From: Plumapathes pennacea
Taxonomy: Eukaryota > Cnidaria > Anthozoa > Antipatharia > Myriopathidae
Assembly: GCA_964036295.1 (NCBI GenBank)
Contig: OZ038462.1
Coordinates: 7,485,267 to 7,549,266, forward strand
DNA: 64,000 bases
Direction: 5' to 3'
A model generated the notes under the pieces. That model saw only the letters and a list, made by a program, of their open reading frames with translations. It was not told where the DNA came from and ran no database searches. Each line of letters begins with the position of its first letter. The first letter of the stretch is position 1. Made by a program: the position numbers and the translations under genes. Below, piece after piece: positions 1 through 10,008 of this stretch.

Positions 1-874
1 TCTTGCCCTTGCGTTTGTACTTGTACCAACAAACAAGGCAAGAGTCAGGGCCCGGTTGCATAAAACACAAAAGCCTGCATGGACTAGGCTTTAATACCAA
101 TGGAAATGAAGTTATTCCGTTCCAGTACTCACTTTTGTTTTGTCGGATCTTTGAGCCACGTGTGTGCGAGTCTGTACGTCAACATGGACGTTCGGAGTTC
201 CTACATGAATAGAATGCGACGGATGTAGCGGGTCGGTCACGTGACCCACGAGTTGAGCCGCCGGTAGATAACTAACTGGGTAAGCGGCATGAGGAACCTG
301 CAGTATCAGAAGACCAACTGGTCAACAGTTCTGTTTAAAATTGATTAAAGCGAAAAAGGCCATGGATAAATGCCTTCCTGACCATATGCTAATGTCGCCT
401 AACCCTTCGAGTCCTAACAACGCTCAAAATATATCCTCTCCTTACTATCTTAGAGCAGGAACATGCAGTACGGTATGGAGAACTTGGCATTTGACCACTT
501 GCATCAAACGTGCAGCTGATCTAACTATGAATCCTCTTTTTGTGTCACCCATACTGCCTCTTCACAAGCTGTGGGGAGAACTTGAATTTCAATATTTAGT
601 ATCAAGCTTACCACAGAAGCATACGGGATTGCTCCGTGAGCCTGCATGTAGTAGGGCAGCGGCATAGTGGAGGCGTATGGGTATGTGACCGCTTGCTTCT
701 TTTGTATTTCCGTTACCTTTGTTTCCGGGATGACACCTCGACGTGACGCCTGCTGACTGCTGTCACCTGAGGAGAGAATACATGTTTATGACGTCACTTC
801 CGTTAGTCAGCATTTTGTCGCCATAGTAATGCATGAAGCGGACGTGACGTAGCGTCTTACTGTTTCAAACTCTG
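1..874. other. No convincing gene; decayed repeats
   Basis: I see no splice-bounded coding exon here. A fragment starting gggcccggttgcataaaa near position 50 resembles the end of the small inverted-repeat elements at 15.0-15.4 kb and 48.9-49.1 kb. The longest frame (341-667, plus) lies over a decayed dispersed repeat and has no protein-like composition. Confidence 0.5.
385..612 (-). repeat. Decayed copy of the AACCCTTTCAC dispersed repeat
   Basis: The order of blocks (tatggagaacttggcattt, then a 'gatctaac' region, then a cctcttcacaagc-type block, then ggagaacttgaatttc) follows the better copies at 34.96-35.10 kb and 51.41-51.61 kb, but with many changes. It was recognised by eye only. Confidence 0.3.
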
Positions 875-880
875 TTTATT
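875..880 (-). terminator. AATAAA polyadenylation signal of the 880-1555 exons
   Basis: AATAAA on the minus strand overlaps the stop codon of the acidic Met-rich exon pair (TAA followed directly by ATAAAC). This would give a very short 3' UTR. Confidence 0.45.
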
Positions 881-1555
881 TAGTTACCTCCGTCTGTCGT
901 CAGCGGCATTCCTGTGTCCCCTTCAGGACCCATGTTGAAATTATTTATCAGGTCTTTTATCGGTTTCGATTCCTCATCCGATAGTTCATTCATCGTCTCC
1001 TCGGGAGACTTGAAACTTTGTGGGAACGCAGAAAGTTCGTCTGTTTGCGGCATCAATTCGTTAGGCTCGTTCATAGCTGTAGAAATCGACCGGACAAAAA
1101 ATAAGTTTCTTTTAACTGAGAACGCTTCTCTGCTTGTTGTAAATATCGTTTTCCTGTGCTTATCTCTATATTATATACACTGTTACCTCCCAGATTCTCA
1201 CAACTTTTTAAGAAGAAACTGTATGAGTGGTAAAGTGAGAATTGAAGGAAAAGGAAGTGGAGAAATTGAAGAGGTGATCACATACCTGGTGTGGGTAATT
1301 GGTTGCTGATTCCAAGTTGTGTCGCTATGGAGCCCGACTGCGGATCAATATTACTGCCAAAGGGAGAACGAAAATTCTCCATTCCTGGAAAGCCCATGGC
1401 CATTTTTGTCAAATCACTTGTGTACCTTTCCATGGAATTGTCATTGTCTGCGTAAAAGATTAATTCATGAGGTACAGCATATTCCTTGGTTAAAACGCTA
1501 TAAAAAATTGCGGTGAGAAAGTTGACGGAACCTTCCTTCGAATTCCCAAGTGCTT
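880..1555 (-). CDS. Acidic, Met/Pro/Asn-rich secreted-type C-terminal exons (5' exon uncertain)
   Basis: Two minus-strand exons join cleanly: 1555-1286 (acceptor ttacag|AAGC, donor CCAG|GTATGT) and 1076-880 (acceptor tctacag|CT, stop TAA). The joined frame runs about 153 residues with no stop. It starts near EALGNSKEGSVNFL, passes through PHELIFYADNDNSMERYTSD, and ends with an acidic tail containing LSDEESKPIKDLINNFNM and finally TTDGGN. An alternative acceptor for the first exon lies at 1484. I find no signal-peptide exon in the 200 bases between this pair and the stop of the neighbouring gene. The acceptor at 1555 needs one base from the previous exon, which is exactly what the signal-peptide exon 3491-3311 supplies. 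These exons may therefore be an alternative tail of that gene, or a separate gene whose start I cannot see. No family recognised. Confidence 0.5.
1163..1250 (+). repeat. Partial copy of the AACCCTTTCAC dispersed repeat (intronic)
   Basis: The blocks cagattctcacaac, aagaagaaactgtatgagtg and gtgagaattgaag match the 51.41-51.61 kb copy in order. It lies in the intron between 1286 and 1076. Confidence 0.35.
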
Positions 1556-1590
1556 CTGTAACTCAATATAGCACACTGACTAATGCTTGA

Positions 1591-1596
1591 TTTATT
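1591..1596 (-). terminator. Probable polyadenylation signal of the 1772-3491 gene
   Basis: AATAAA on the minus strand, about 180 bases past the stop at 1772 and only 36 bases before the next minus-strand exon (1555). Confidence 0.4.
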
Positions 1597-1771
1597 TTTA
1601 TAAGATAAGGCAAACAATAACACAGCAAAAAAAAGAAGAAGAAAAAGTAATTAGTTAATTTGGTGCAGGCTGACGTCAAAAGCGCGCCTGCTCTGTTGAA
1701 TTAAACGTTTACCAGTCGGATCGCTCGTACTATTTACCTTATCTCATAATTATTTATACTTTATCAAATGA

Positions 1772-3491
1772 TCATGGAGATAGTTTCTCACGTTCTTCAT
1801 TTTCATCTTCATCTTCCACGGGACTGGCGATCTCCTGACGAGACTGCCCCTTCTCGTGTCTGGGGCTCATATTCGTGGGTGTCTTGGAGCGACGGCAACA
1901 ACAGGGCATACAGCAGTGGTGATGATGACAAGGCCAACTAAAGCCTCCCATGTAACCGCATCCGGGATACAAACATCCACCCCACCCATAACAACCCGGA
2001 TGATAGTTTATAACTTGGTGACGCTCTGCCTTCTCTTCTACTCTCTTGGGGATCATAGATTTGTAGAATGGTCCCGCAACTGGATACCCGGTATGTGCGC
2101 CCAGTAGAGGAAAAACTCCTCCCAATCCAGAGCCAGGATATATCACACCACCCCATCCGTACGACCCAGGGTGAAAACCACCAACGAACTGCCTCGCCAC
2201 GCCTGGTTCCTCGTCATTGTGTTTAGGTATGTTCGACTTATAATACGCGCCCTGGCTGAACTCAGGGAAAGGCATGGGTCCAAATCCGAACCCCGGATAA
2301 CCCCATTCTTCAAAGTCGCTAAAGGGCCCATAGTAAGGCGGGGGCGGTCCCCATGGAAAGTTGAAGCCATCTCCAAAGTCGCCTTCAAATCCATCAAAGG
2401 GCGCGTCTATATCTTGACGTTTGAGAGTGCTGCTTGATTTTGGAATTTGCGAACGATGTGGGTGACCGAAGCCATGACCAAACATATTTCCGTGTCCCCA
2501 TCCCCATCCCCACCCCGGGTACCCTGCGTTACCCCAGCCCCATCCTCCCCACCCTCCCATGTAACCAGGCCACCATCGTTTACTAGGGCTCTCTGCAATT
2601 CTTGGAATACCAGAGCGAAGGAATGGGCCCCACCCAAGGTTCCCCCATCCGGGATACCCGGTGTTCCCCCAGCCCCAATTCCCCCAGCCGCCCATGTAAC
2701 CCGGCCACCAGCGCTTGGCAGACTGAGAGTTATGAAGAGATGACGGTGACGGAACCTTTACGCTGTGTTTTTTGCTAGGAATCTTGGACTTGTAAGATGG
2801 ATAACCGTTCCAGCCCACGTGGTGTCCCGGATGTCCCCACGCGTGGCCCCAGCCCGCGAAACCGGGCCACATGGACATGGTGCCCCAGCTGTGGCCATGG
2901 TGATAAGGGCCCAGGTGAATTGCGTCCACTACTTGCTTCTTGTGTCCGTTCTTGGCCTGTCTCCCTTCTTCACTTCCTGCACACCCCAACGGTAAGATAA
3001 TGAAATTTTAAAGTTGTTTAATTTAATAACATTGAAATATATTTGTTTTGGCGTTTTTAGTTGTCAAGTGTGTCGCTAAACAAGACAACATATACGTACT
3101 GATTGTGTAGTGATTTTCTGGGCGTATGCAGCTTGGTCGGGTGAATAAACGCTTTAACATGAGTAGAATTGCCGAGTTATTTCTTTTTTTTACACTTCAA
3201 ACAAAGGCTTAATTCAAATGACCAGCCTTTAAATCTGTTGTTTTTATTGCTCGGTTATTTCTCTTTGCCCAAAAATAGCATGGCGCGATCAAAACCGTAT
3301 TTATTCTTACCTTCATCTTTCGCAGCATTTTCCACGCTATTTACATTTGCAAACAAACCACGATTTTGATGGTCATCACTGCTTTTCGCGAAGCGAGCAA
3401 TACGGCGTAGCATGTTATTTGGTCTTTCGTTTGAGTCGCAGCCATGAACAAACAACAACATGAAAATAACAAACCATGACAAGGATGCCAT
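1772..3491 (-). CDS. Secreted Trp/Gly/His-rich repeat protein with five [YLH][KR]SxIP motifs
   Basis: Two exons: 3491-3311 (ATG, donor GAAG|GTAAGA) and 2976-1772 (acceptor gtgcag|GAAGTG, stop TGA). They total 1386 bases, or 461 residues, with the junction in phase 1. The start is the ATG at 3491; upstream extension would need a GTG. Residues 1-17 are a signal peptide (MASLSWFVIFMLLFVHG), followed by a basic RRIARF stretch. The long exon is built of aromatic Gly-rich blocks (KRWWPGYMGGWG near residues 148 and 193; GYPGWG; a HHHHCC and CCC tail) separated by YKSKIP, LRSGIP, HRSQIP, YKSNIP and YKSMIP near residues 122, 180, 234, 306 and 365, each followed by basic residues. The C-terminus is acidic. 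No membrane segment or named domain is visible. It could be a matrix, adhesive or mucus protein, or a multi-peptide precursor cut at basic sites. Function is unknown. Confidence 0.85.
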
Positions 3492-3559
3492 CTGTGGTTT
3501 AAAAGACAACTCGGTCTTCACTGAATCTTAGACAAAACAACGCGCCGGTTCCTGATGTA

Positions 3560-4942
3560 AGATTCGCTCTTTACGTGGCGATGTAACCCCTAGAGGAAAG
3601 ACTGTGATCATTGGTTATTCTTAGTCCCTTTGCTGGTCCTATTAATAATTGAAGGGCGCATATGTCTTGATTGAGAAGTGAACTTTGCCATCGTCCCCGT
3701 TTTAACAAAAAATGTTTTCTTTGCCAGTTGCACTATCTCATTTACTTTGTCAATCATATATACAGGGTTAGTTGTTTAAACAAATTCGCAACAATATTCT
3801 GAAGTAAATGTTTTATTGTGTTTTTCACTCTCAGTGAGATAACACAATTTATTACCTGTCAAAGAACTCACTCAGTTTTATTATCGTGAACCTATAATTT
3901 ACACCATATACCTTTGTGCCGTAATTTGGTTGTGGTTTTAGTCCAGATGTTTCAACTCAATGCTTTTACCTGTAGTTAGGATATATACTCGAATAATCCG
4001 ATGTTAAAAATATTTGATATTAAACAGGAAAAGTTGAACCTTTTAAAATAAAGTTTTTACCAAACCCATCACTTCTCAAAGAATTTCAGCAGATTGGGAC
4101 CTGCAGTCCTGGTGTTGGATAAAAGTGTAAAACAATAAAGAGATTATTCTATAGCTTTGAAAAAGACAAAAAACCGAAACACTGCCTTTACCAGTATACA
4201 CGAATTAAAACAACAGCGACACTCATTTTTATTTTACCAATGTGAATATTATTGTTGTATTTATAAAAGAGCGGCAAATATGACTCGAAGGAAAATGCCC
4301 GATTCTAAACTAATGACCAATTAAACGATGTTCCGGTCTAACTACTAGGTCAGGCCACAGCTTAGTCGAGATGAACACGACTCGTGTGTTTCGTTGCATT
4401 TGGAAAGGCCGGTCATAGTCATTGAAATATTCTGACCGATGAAAGATCTTGCCACAGTTCCAGTGTCGGCGGAAAGAAACCGCCGTGCACCCTAACAAAC
4501 TCTCTTTGACGTGACTGTTATGGTATTTGTCCATATAGACGAGCTAGCTGTACTAGCGTATCATTAAAGTAAAGTAAAGATAGGAATGTTACTTGCCTAC
4601 TTTACTATAAAACTATGATTCACATATTGCGGAAGTATTGCAATTAAGGGGTGAAAATTAGACCGTCATCTATAAACACTTTTATTTCCGCGTTTTTCCC
4701 CTTTTTACCTTTGCACTCAGTAAACTTGTGGTATCTGACTATTCCGGCAGGTTCGTTTGTTATAGCCAGGTCATGCAGTTTACGGTGTCACGAGAAAACC
4801 TGCCGTCGGTCAACATCTGTCAATCACCGCTAAATCCGGCTATTATCTCATCACATGCAGTTAACAAAGAAAACGAAAACCGTGAAGATTGAAATCATTT
4901 CTGTAGTTAACAAGTTGGACTACTTTACAAACTGCTGACACG
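3560..4942. other. Intergenic spacer between divergent genes
   Basis: AT-rich sequence with no supportable exon, separating a minus-strand gene from a plus-strand gene. A TATAAAAC string at 4606 lies about 335 bases before the next ATG and could be a promoter element only if the 5' UTR is long. Confidence 0.4.
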
Positions 4943-5950
4943 ATGGATTGGAAGCTTCTTTTGCTCATATTATCGACGTTAGTTCTTGTCCAGGGAACTC
5001 CTCTCGGTGAAATCCGAAGTGAAATTGCTGAAGCAGATAGGCTTGGCGGTGTAGTGATGCGCGAGCGACAAGGAGGCAGCGCAAATGTCCGTAACAAGGT
5101 GGAGCTTATGAAGCGTGCGAGAAGGAGTCCGGCGGCAGAGGACAAGCAAATAAACAGTGAAACAAAAGAGACGCAGTCTAACGAGAGAGACAAACGAGAA
5201 ATAGACGAGGAGAAAATGGAGCCGGAGCTTAAGTCGAGTGAAGATTACTACACGCGCCCAAATGAACCTCGCCAGAGAGGAGGTAGAAATACAGTGGAAA
5301 CTGTGCAAGAAGACGAAAACAGAGAAGAAGACGTTGAATCCGAATACAATAGCAACAAGGTTGCAATTAAACGCCGTATAATTCCTTACATATCGAGCTT
5401 GAGAGGCCCGTTTAAAGTCACTGCCCTCCAGCCTGCTATCAACAACCTGAAGAAAACCAGGAAGCGATGCTTCTGCAACTTCCCGTCCGGCCGTGTACAC
5501 GAGTTTGAGGTGATCGGTTGTGAAGGTCCGTACACTTGTGGTGGGTGTGGTGATTGTGGTTCGCCTTATCCTGTCGTAGGTCTCGGTTGTCAACCTGGAT
5601 GCGGAGGCATTGGTTTGTGGGGCGGCCTGGGTCCCTTTGATTTGCATGGATGGGGAAGTTTTGGTGGGTGTGGAAATTGTGGAGTTATTAATGGTTGTGG
5701 AGGTATTGGTGGATGTGGTGGTTGTGGTGGATTTGGTGGATGTGGTGGTTGTGGTGGTTGTGGTGGATTTGGTGGATGTGGTGGTTGTGGTGGTTGTGGT
5801 GGATTTGGTGGATGTGGTGGTTGTGGTGGTTGTGGTGGATTTGGTGATTGTGGTGGATTTGGTGGTTGTGGTGGATGTGGCGGTTCATGTGGATGCGGAG
5901 CTTGTGGCATTCCAACTGTGGTTGAGCACGTTTATCATTGTAAGTACTAG
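4943..5950 (+). CDS. Secreted Cys/Gly-repeat protein (335 residues, single exon)
   Basis: An uninterrupted frame from ATG 4943 (acgATGG context) to TAG 5950. Residues 1-18 form a signal peptide ([18 protein letters not shown]). Residues 19 to about 175 are charged, Glu/Lys/Arg-rich, with several dibasic or furin-like sites (RARR, DKR, IKRR, RKR), so processing is likely. A short cysteine-bearing linker follows ([20 protein letters not shown]). From about residue 195 to the end the chain is almost only Gly and Cys ([14 protein letters not shown] repeats), ending HVYHCKY. This suggests a disulphide-crosslinked extracellular structural protein, but I recognise no family. Odd points: a strong GTAAGTAC donor-like string overlaps the last codons, so an alternative spliced tail is possible. 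The Gly/Cys tail also opens long shadow frames on both strands. Confidence 0.85.
   Translation: MDWKLLLLILSTLVLVQGTPLGEIRSEIAEADRLGGVVMRERQGGSANVRNKVELMKRARRSPAAEDKQINSETKETQSNERDKREIDEEKMEPELKSSEDYYTRPNEPRQRGGRNTVETVQEDENREEDVESEYNSNKVAIKRRIIPYISSLRGPFKVTALQPAINNLKKTRKRCFCNFPSGRVHEFEVIGCEGPYTCGGCGDCGSPYPVVGLGCQPGCGGIGLWGGLGPFDLHGWGSFGGCGNCGVINGCGGIGGCGGCGGFGGCGGCGGCGGFGGCGGCGGCGGFGGCGGCGGCGGFGDCGGFGGCGGCGGSCGCGACGIPTVVEHVYHCKY
5703..5880 (+). repeat. In-frame minisatellite coding the Gly/Cys tail
   Basis: Near-perfect copies of a 36-base unit (ggtggatttggtggatgtgg followed by tggttgtggtggttgt), nested on a shorter GGTGGNTGT period. Copy number is likely to vary between individuals. Confidence 0.8.
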
Positions 5951-6651
5951 TAATGAAAACAAGGCCAGGGATAGTTTACGAAAACACAAAGGTTTTAGTT
6001 GTTTTCTCGACTCTCATTCTTTTGGTCTATCAGCTCAGCTTTCTGACCACGTGCCTTTTAATTTATCTTTTTGTCAGTAGTGTTACTGTATTTGCGGATG
6101 TTTGTGGCCACTGTGGTACTTCTGTTGATTACCGTTTAATGTCTCCTGTCTGACATCTGACACGTGGTTGTACTATATTACAGGTTGTAAAAAGAACACC
6201 GCGCCTCGACGTAATCGCGGAAACACTCAACATAACAGGTCAGCGTGACCAAACAAGATAAGAGAGCGTGACCAAGCAAGACAAGAGAGCGTGACTTTAT
6301 GACCGCCAGCAGAACATGCAGGTTGCCCTAATGCGTTCAGTTAATCAGTGATGCACATGAAATAAACACATAGGAGTAAATGGAGCTGATAGAGCGGTGT
6401 TATTTCGGTGAAAATAAACTGACATATTTGACGAGCAAATAAAGTATTCAAATCGAATCAATTTTTCCTGGTCGTTAGGTGCAGGGTGACATGCAGTGCA
6501 TGCGGTCACCATATCGGGACATAACAATCTGGCCGTATTAACGGGTGTTTCAGATACTTAGAAAATGAGTGGGCGTTTGTTCCGCGGAACAAAAAAAAAA
6601 AAAAAAAAAAGTGGCCGTAATAACGAGGTGGTCTCAAGTCGGGAAATCACT
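5951..6651. other. 3' flank of the Cys/Gly gene
   Basis: There is an AATAAA at 6361-6366 and another near 6410, either of which may end the preceding transcript. Near 6240-6295 a unit of about 22 bases (gcgtgaccaagcaagacaag type) occurs two to three times, and an A-tract of about 20 begins near 6591. No exon seen. Confidence 0.4.
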
Positions 6652-6958
6652 GTTTAGTATATACCACGCAAGTGAATAGTGCTTTTCGCGCGCTCTGATT
6701 GGCTCCTCAATCTCGGAATATTAAGTACTATTCACCTCCCGGCGGCTTCCGGTAAAACAAAATGGCGCGCGAACCCAATTTTTGCACACTTTTGTCGGAA
6801 ATAAAATAGCTATTTGGGAGTTGGCTATTAAACTTGTGGTATATACTAAAACAATTATTCTCCTCAGTGTCGGTGACTAGCGATGGATATTTACTTCGCC
6901 GAAACGGCTCGGTAAATATCCACCGCTATTCACCTCCACTTCGGCGAATAATTGTTAA
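6652..6958. mobile_element. Small inverted-repeat elements (MITE-like)
   Basis: tttagtatataccac at 6652 is repeated in inverse as gtggtatatactaaa near 6837. Directly after it, aattattctcc with tggatatttac pairs with gtaaatatcca and ggcgaataatt. These are nested fold-back arms with no coding capacity. Confidence 0.6.
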
Positions 6959-7154
6959 ACATACAGTGCAGTTATGGTTCTGTTGTTTAACAAGAGGAAC
7001 TGCAGGTAGATATGTGGGCTGAGATTATAATGGTATAATGTAATGATTTGGACACATTGTAATCCTCTGAAGTCTTTCTGGTGGTTTATCGATCATCAAT
7101 TCAGATGTGATCTTTTACAGACACAACTTCAAGACACGACTCCGACCATCGAAA

Positions 7155-9059
7155 ATGAAACAATCTTTTCTCATAAAAACCGTCATAATCTCACTAACTC
7201 TCTCAGTAATTCCCAGTGCATTTTCAAAGCGTCTATCAAGAAAAGATGAGAGAAGAAATCATGGTGCAGAGAACGCAGATGGCCCAACACAGAGGAAATT
7301 AAGAAACGCGCAGAAAGAAAGGAAATACACCAGTGTATCCGACCAATTTATATCACATCCGGGAACTACTGCCATGAAAAGATGCGGCTGTTGTCCCGAG
7401 CAATACGGCGGCGCGTTTTACTGGGACTTCGGAGAACCCTTTGGCTTGGGAGGGCCCTGGGGACCGGGATATGGTTTGGACGCCCCGATTGCTTGGGACT
7501 ACAGCGGAACCTTTGGTGGTTGGAATGGCTGGTCATATCCCAAAGAGCCTTTCAGGACCCCGCCTGCGCATGGCGACGTGGGGATTGGCTGGCAGAGTAG
7601 GTTTATGTTTCATCTGTTGTGATGCTTTTGCTAGGACAGGTTACGATTTACTTTAGGTTGATGTTGGAAATTTGAACGCCGTAGCAGCGGACGTGTTGAG
7701 GATTAGCACTTCGTCGGAGTAAGGTTTGACTAGGGTCGAAATGTCAGCCAACAGTACACCTATACAACATTCAGATTTCCATTGATTTACCGTACATTTT
7801 CTCACTACGCTGATGCTGTCCCAATCAAGTTCTTACGATTACTAGCATTGCCTGATATAAACAATGTTTCACAAGCGCTATAAATCACGTTTTAACAGCA
7901 GCGACCAACGTCAAATTTCTCTTTCAGTTTCTCGCCATAAATATATGATACAGTAAGAAGAACTTGGGTTTTTGGTATCTTGCTCAGATAAAAGCTGCTT
8001 AAATTATCAATTCTCGCTGCATAACTCGTGCATTCTCTTCTTAACAGGTAAGGGGAATCTGTATTTGGTCTTGGGAATGAAAGGGCTATACTGAGCAAAT
8101 ACTAGCATTCTATTTTATGATTTGTCAGTCGAACACGGCTTAGATGAAAGTTGATTGAACTACCAATGTTCTCGTTGTGTTTCTCTTACGTTTTCCTTAT
8201 CCTCCTGGGTACTTGCGAGAGTTTGCATTTTGAACTATAAAGTAAAACGGTTTACTAATTTGCAGACTTCGAGGAAGGAGAGGGTGATGTTGGACATGAC
8301 ACTGAAGTCGTTAATCCAGCGGCTGCCGAAGAAAAACAAGCAGAAACTGTGTCCCAGGGAATCGCAGAAGGATCCCACGTAGCAGGGCCTGGGGCAGATA
8401 AAACAGCAACCAATAACAAAGCAGTTCCTGCAGCTACAACGTAAGTAGCAGATAAGTAGAAGTAAATTACTAGCAAGACAAATATCTTATGTACACAGCA
8501 GCATTTCAAGCCCTTTGAAGTGAGAGTGTGTCGCTCGGTCATCCTATTTCAGACCAAAATATACGACTCTTTGACCCTATTTCACACCTGTATTCCAAAA
8601 TTTTCTCCCTTTTCGGACCGGAATACCAAAATTGTCACCCAATATTAGACCTGCATCTCAAAAATTGCACCTTATTTTAGACCAAACGGGCGACATCAGC
8701 AAAATCTACCAGACAAAATTTATACCCTATTGCAGACTAAAATGCTTGAAGAACGACACCTTTTGGGGGATATCCCCGCGGATCGTGCTTTCACGTGCGA
8801 CTTCAAATGCTTCTTTTTAAAGAGTTTGTCAGAACGTAGACGACACTTTTAGAAAGATTATGATCAAAGTTCTCCGTCAAAACGACAAAAAGTCAGTCAC
8901 CCAACTTCGTTTGTTCCAAGGAACTCACTCACAATACGTCGTGAGACCATACATGAACACTACATGAAACGTACACTCAACAAACCGCGTTCTTAGTTGA
9001 AACTCCAACATTTTTCATTTTCTGTCTTCTTCTTTAGGGCCGTGGAGAAGCCAAAATAA
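7155..9059 (+). CDS. Secreted Gly/Trp-rich protein with CGCC motif (three exons, 212 residues)
   Basis: Exons are 7155-7596 (donor GGCAGA|GTAGGT), 8266-8440 (acceptor aatttgcag|ACTT, donor CAAC|GTAAGT) and 9038-9059 (acceptor tctttag|GGCC, stop TAA). Phases agree (1 then 2) and the total is 639 bases. The ATG at 7155 starts a signal peptide (MKQSFLIKTVIISLTLSV, cleaved near AFS|KR). Next come a basic region rich in Arg/Lys/Asn, a CGCCPEQYGG cysteine cluster near residue 76, and an aromatic Gly-rich block (GPWGPGYGLDAPIAWDY, GGWNGW). Exons 2 and 3 add a hydrophilic Ala/Glu/Thr tail ending AVEKPK. The order of signal, basic segment and Gly/aromatic block matches the two other secreted proteins in the first 6 kb. 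It is probably an extracellular structural protein; no named domain. Confidence 0.8.
7930..8095 (-). repeat. Copy of the AACCCTTTCAC dispersed repeat (intronic)
   Basis: Reverse-orientation copy with recognisable blocks agaagaacttgggttttt, atcttgctcagataaaagc, gggaatctgtattt and gggaatgaaagggct. It lies in the first intron of the 7155-9059 gene. Confidence 0.55.
8545..8770 (+). repeat. Tandem ~40-base 'cctatttcagacc' repeat (intronic)
   Basis: Degenerate units alternate cctatttcagacc, catctcaaaaattgcacc and ccctattgcagac. About five units lie in the second intron of the 7155-9059 gene. Confidence 0.6.
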
Positions 9060-9936
9060 GCATAATTGTTTGGAGATTTCCTACAATAGCTTTCTGGCGC
9101 CATTCTTCTGCAAATAACGTATTTTGTGATTCATTCCCGAGTCATAGTTGTAAATCGAATGGGTTATTAAAAGAAGATAAACCACCCTCGCGCGGTTCAA
9201 TGTGACTGAGTTGGGTTGGAAGGGAACGCTGCTGTTAGAATGTAGTATTAAACCAATATTCTAAATGAGTGCCGAAGTTGTGCACTCCATGTTTATGTAA
9301 AGAAAAGTATAGCGAATTGCTCTAAACTAGTGCTCTGAACTACCCATTTGAGAGTACACAGAAGAGTGAAATGTTATTTTGCTCCCAAACGAAAATCGCG
9401 GATAGTGCGTTCCAATTCACGCGCAACTTTCGTCCGCCAAACTGCTTGTCAATTTTCGCTGCTTGAAAAGCCGCACCAGAACACACGTACATTGAAAAAA
9501 CCATACCATATACGCTTCATTTCCCCGACATACGTTCACGTGACCAAAGGTTCATGGAAGAACCTGTGATTTGACGTCATATTTCCCAGAAGAGGAGACA
9601 AAAAGCGGTTGAGGGGGAGCGGGAAGAGGAAAGAAAATGGAAAGGAGGGAAAGCGCAACTTGTGTTCTTGTCTCCTACAACGCCGTCGTGTTGTAGTAAA
9701 GTTGCTTCGTCCAACAAGGACTTAAAAGAATACGCGTGCCTTGCCGGTCAAGTCGAGTAGCTAAGTATCGGAAGATACTTCAAATTTAGCGAGGAGCTGC
9801 TTGGATAAGAAACATTGGTCTATTTGGGCAAAAACACCACCCGATGATTATGCAAAGGTTTTCCATAGGAACGGTGCCTGGTGCCATTTTTTTAAAAAGA
9901 TAACTGACAAACGCAACATATTGAATGTTCGTCATG
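9060..9936. other. Intergenic region between convergent genes
   Basis: An ATTAAA at 9166 may end the preceding plus-strand transcript. I see no exon. Purine-rich sequence near 9595-9650 and CG-containing sequence near 9345-9450 are unexplained. Confidence 0.35.
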
Positions 9937-9942
9937 TTTATT
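9937..9942 (-). terminator. Polyadenylation signal of the nine-exon cysteine-module gene
   Basis: AATAAA on the minus strand, 67 bases after the stop at 10009. Confidence 0.55.
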
Positions 9943-10008
9943 TTCTACACTACAATGAGCGAGGAAGCTGCGTTCCTTGGTTTGCTGGACATGTCAGCGG
10001 TGTTCGCT

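Noticed and set aside
2143-2743. Several overlapping frames on both strands
   Set aside because: Shadows of the Trp/Gly-rich exon 2976-1772.
4979-5647. 222-codon minus-strand frame
   Set aside because: It lies antisense to the secreted Cys/Gly protein and appears open only because of that gene's codon composition.
5590-5910. Long Pro/His-rich frames on the minus strand across the Gly/Cys repeat
   Set aside because: They are the mirror of the GGTGGTTGT repeat, with no start context, splice sites or signal peptide. The plus-strand frame has all of these.
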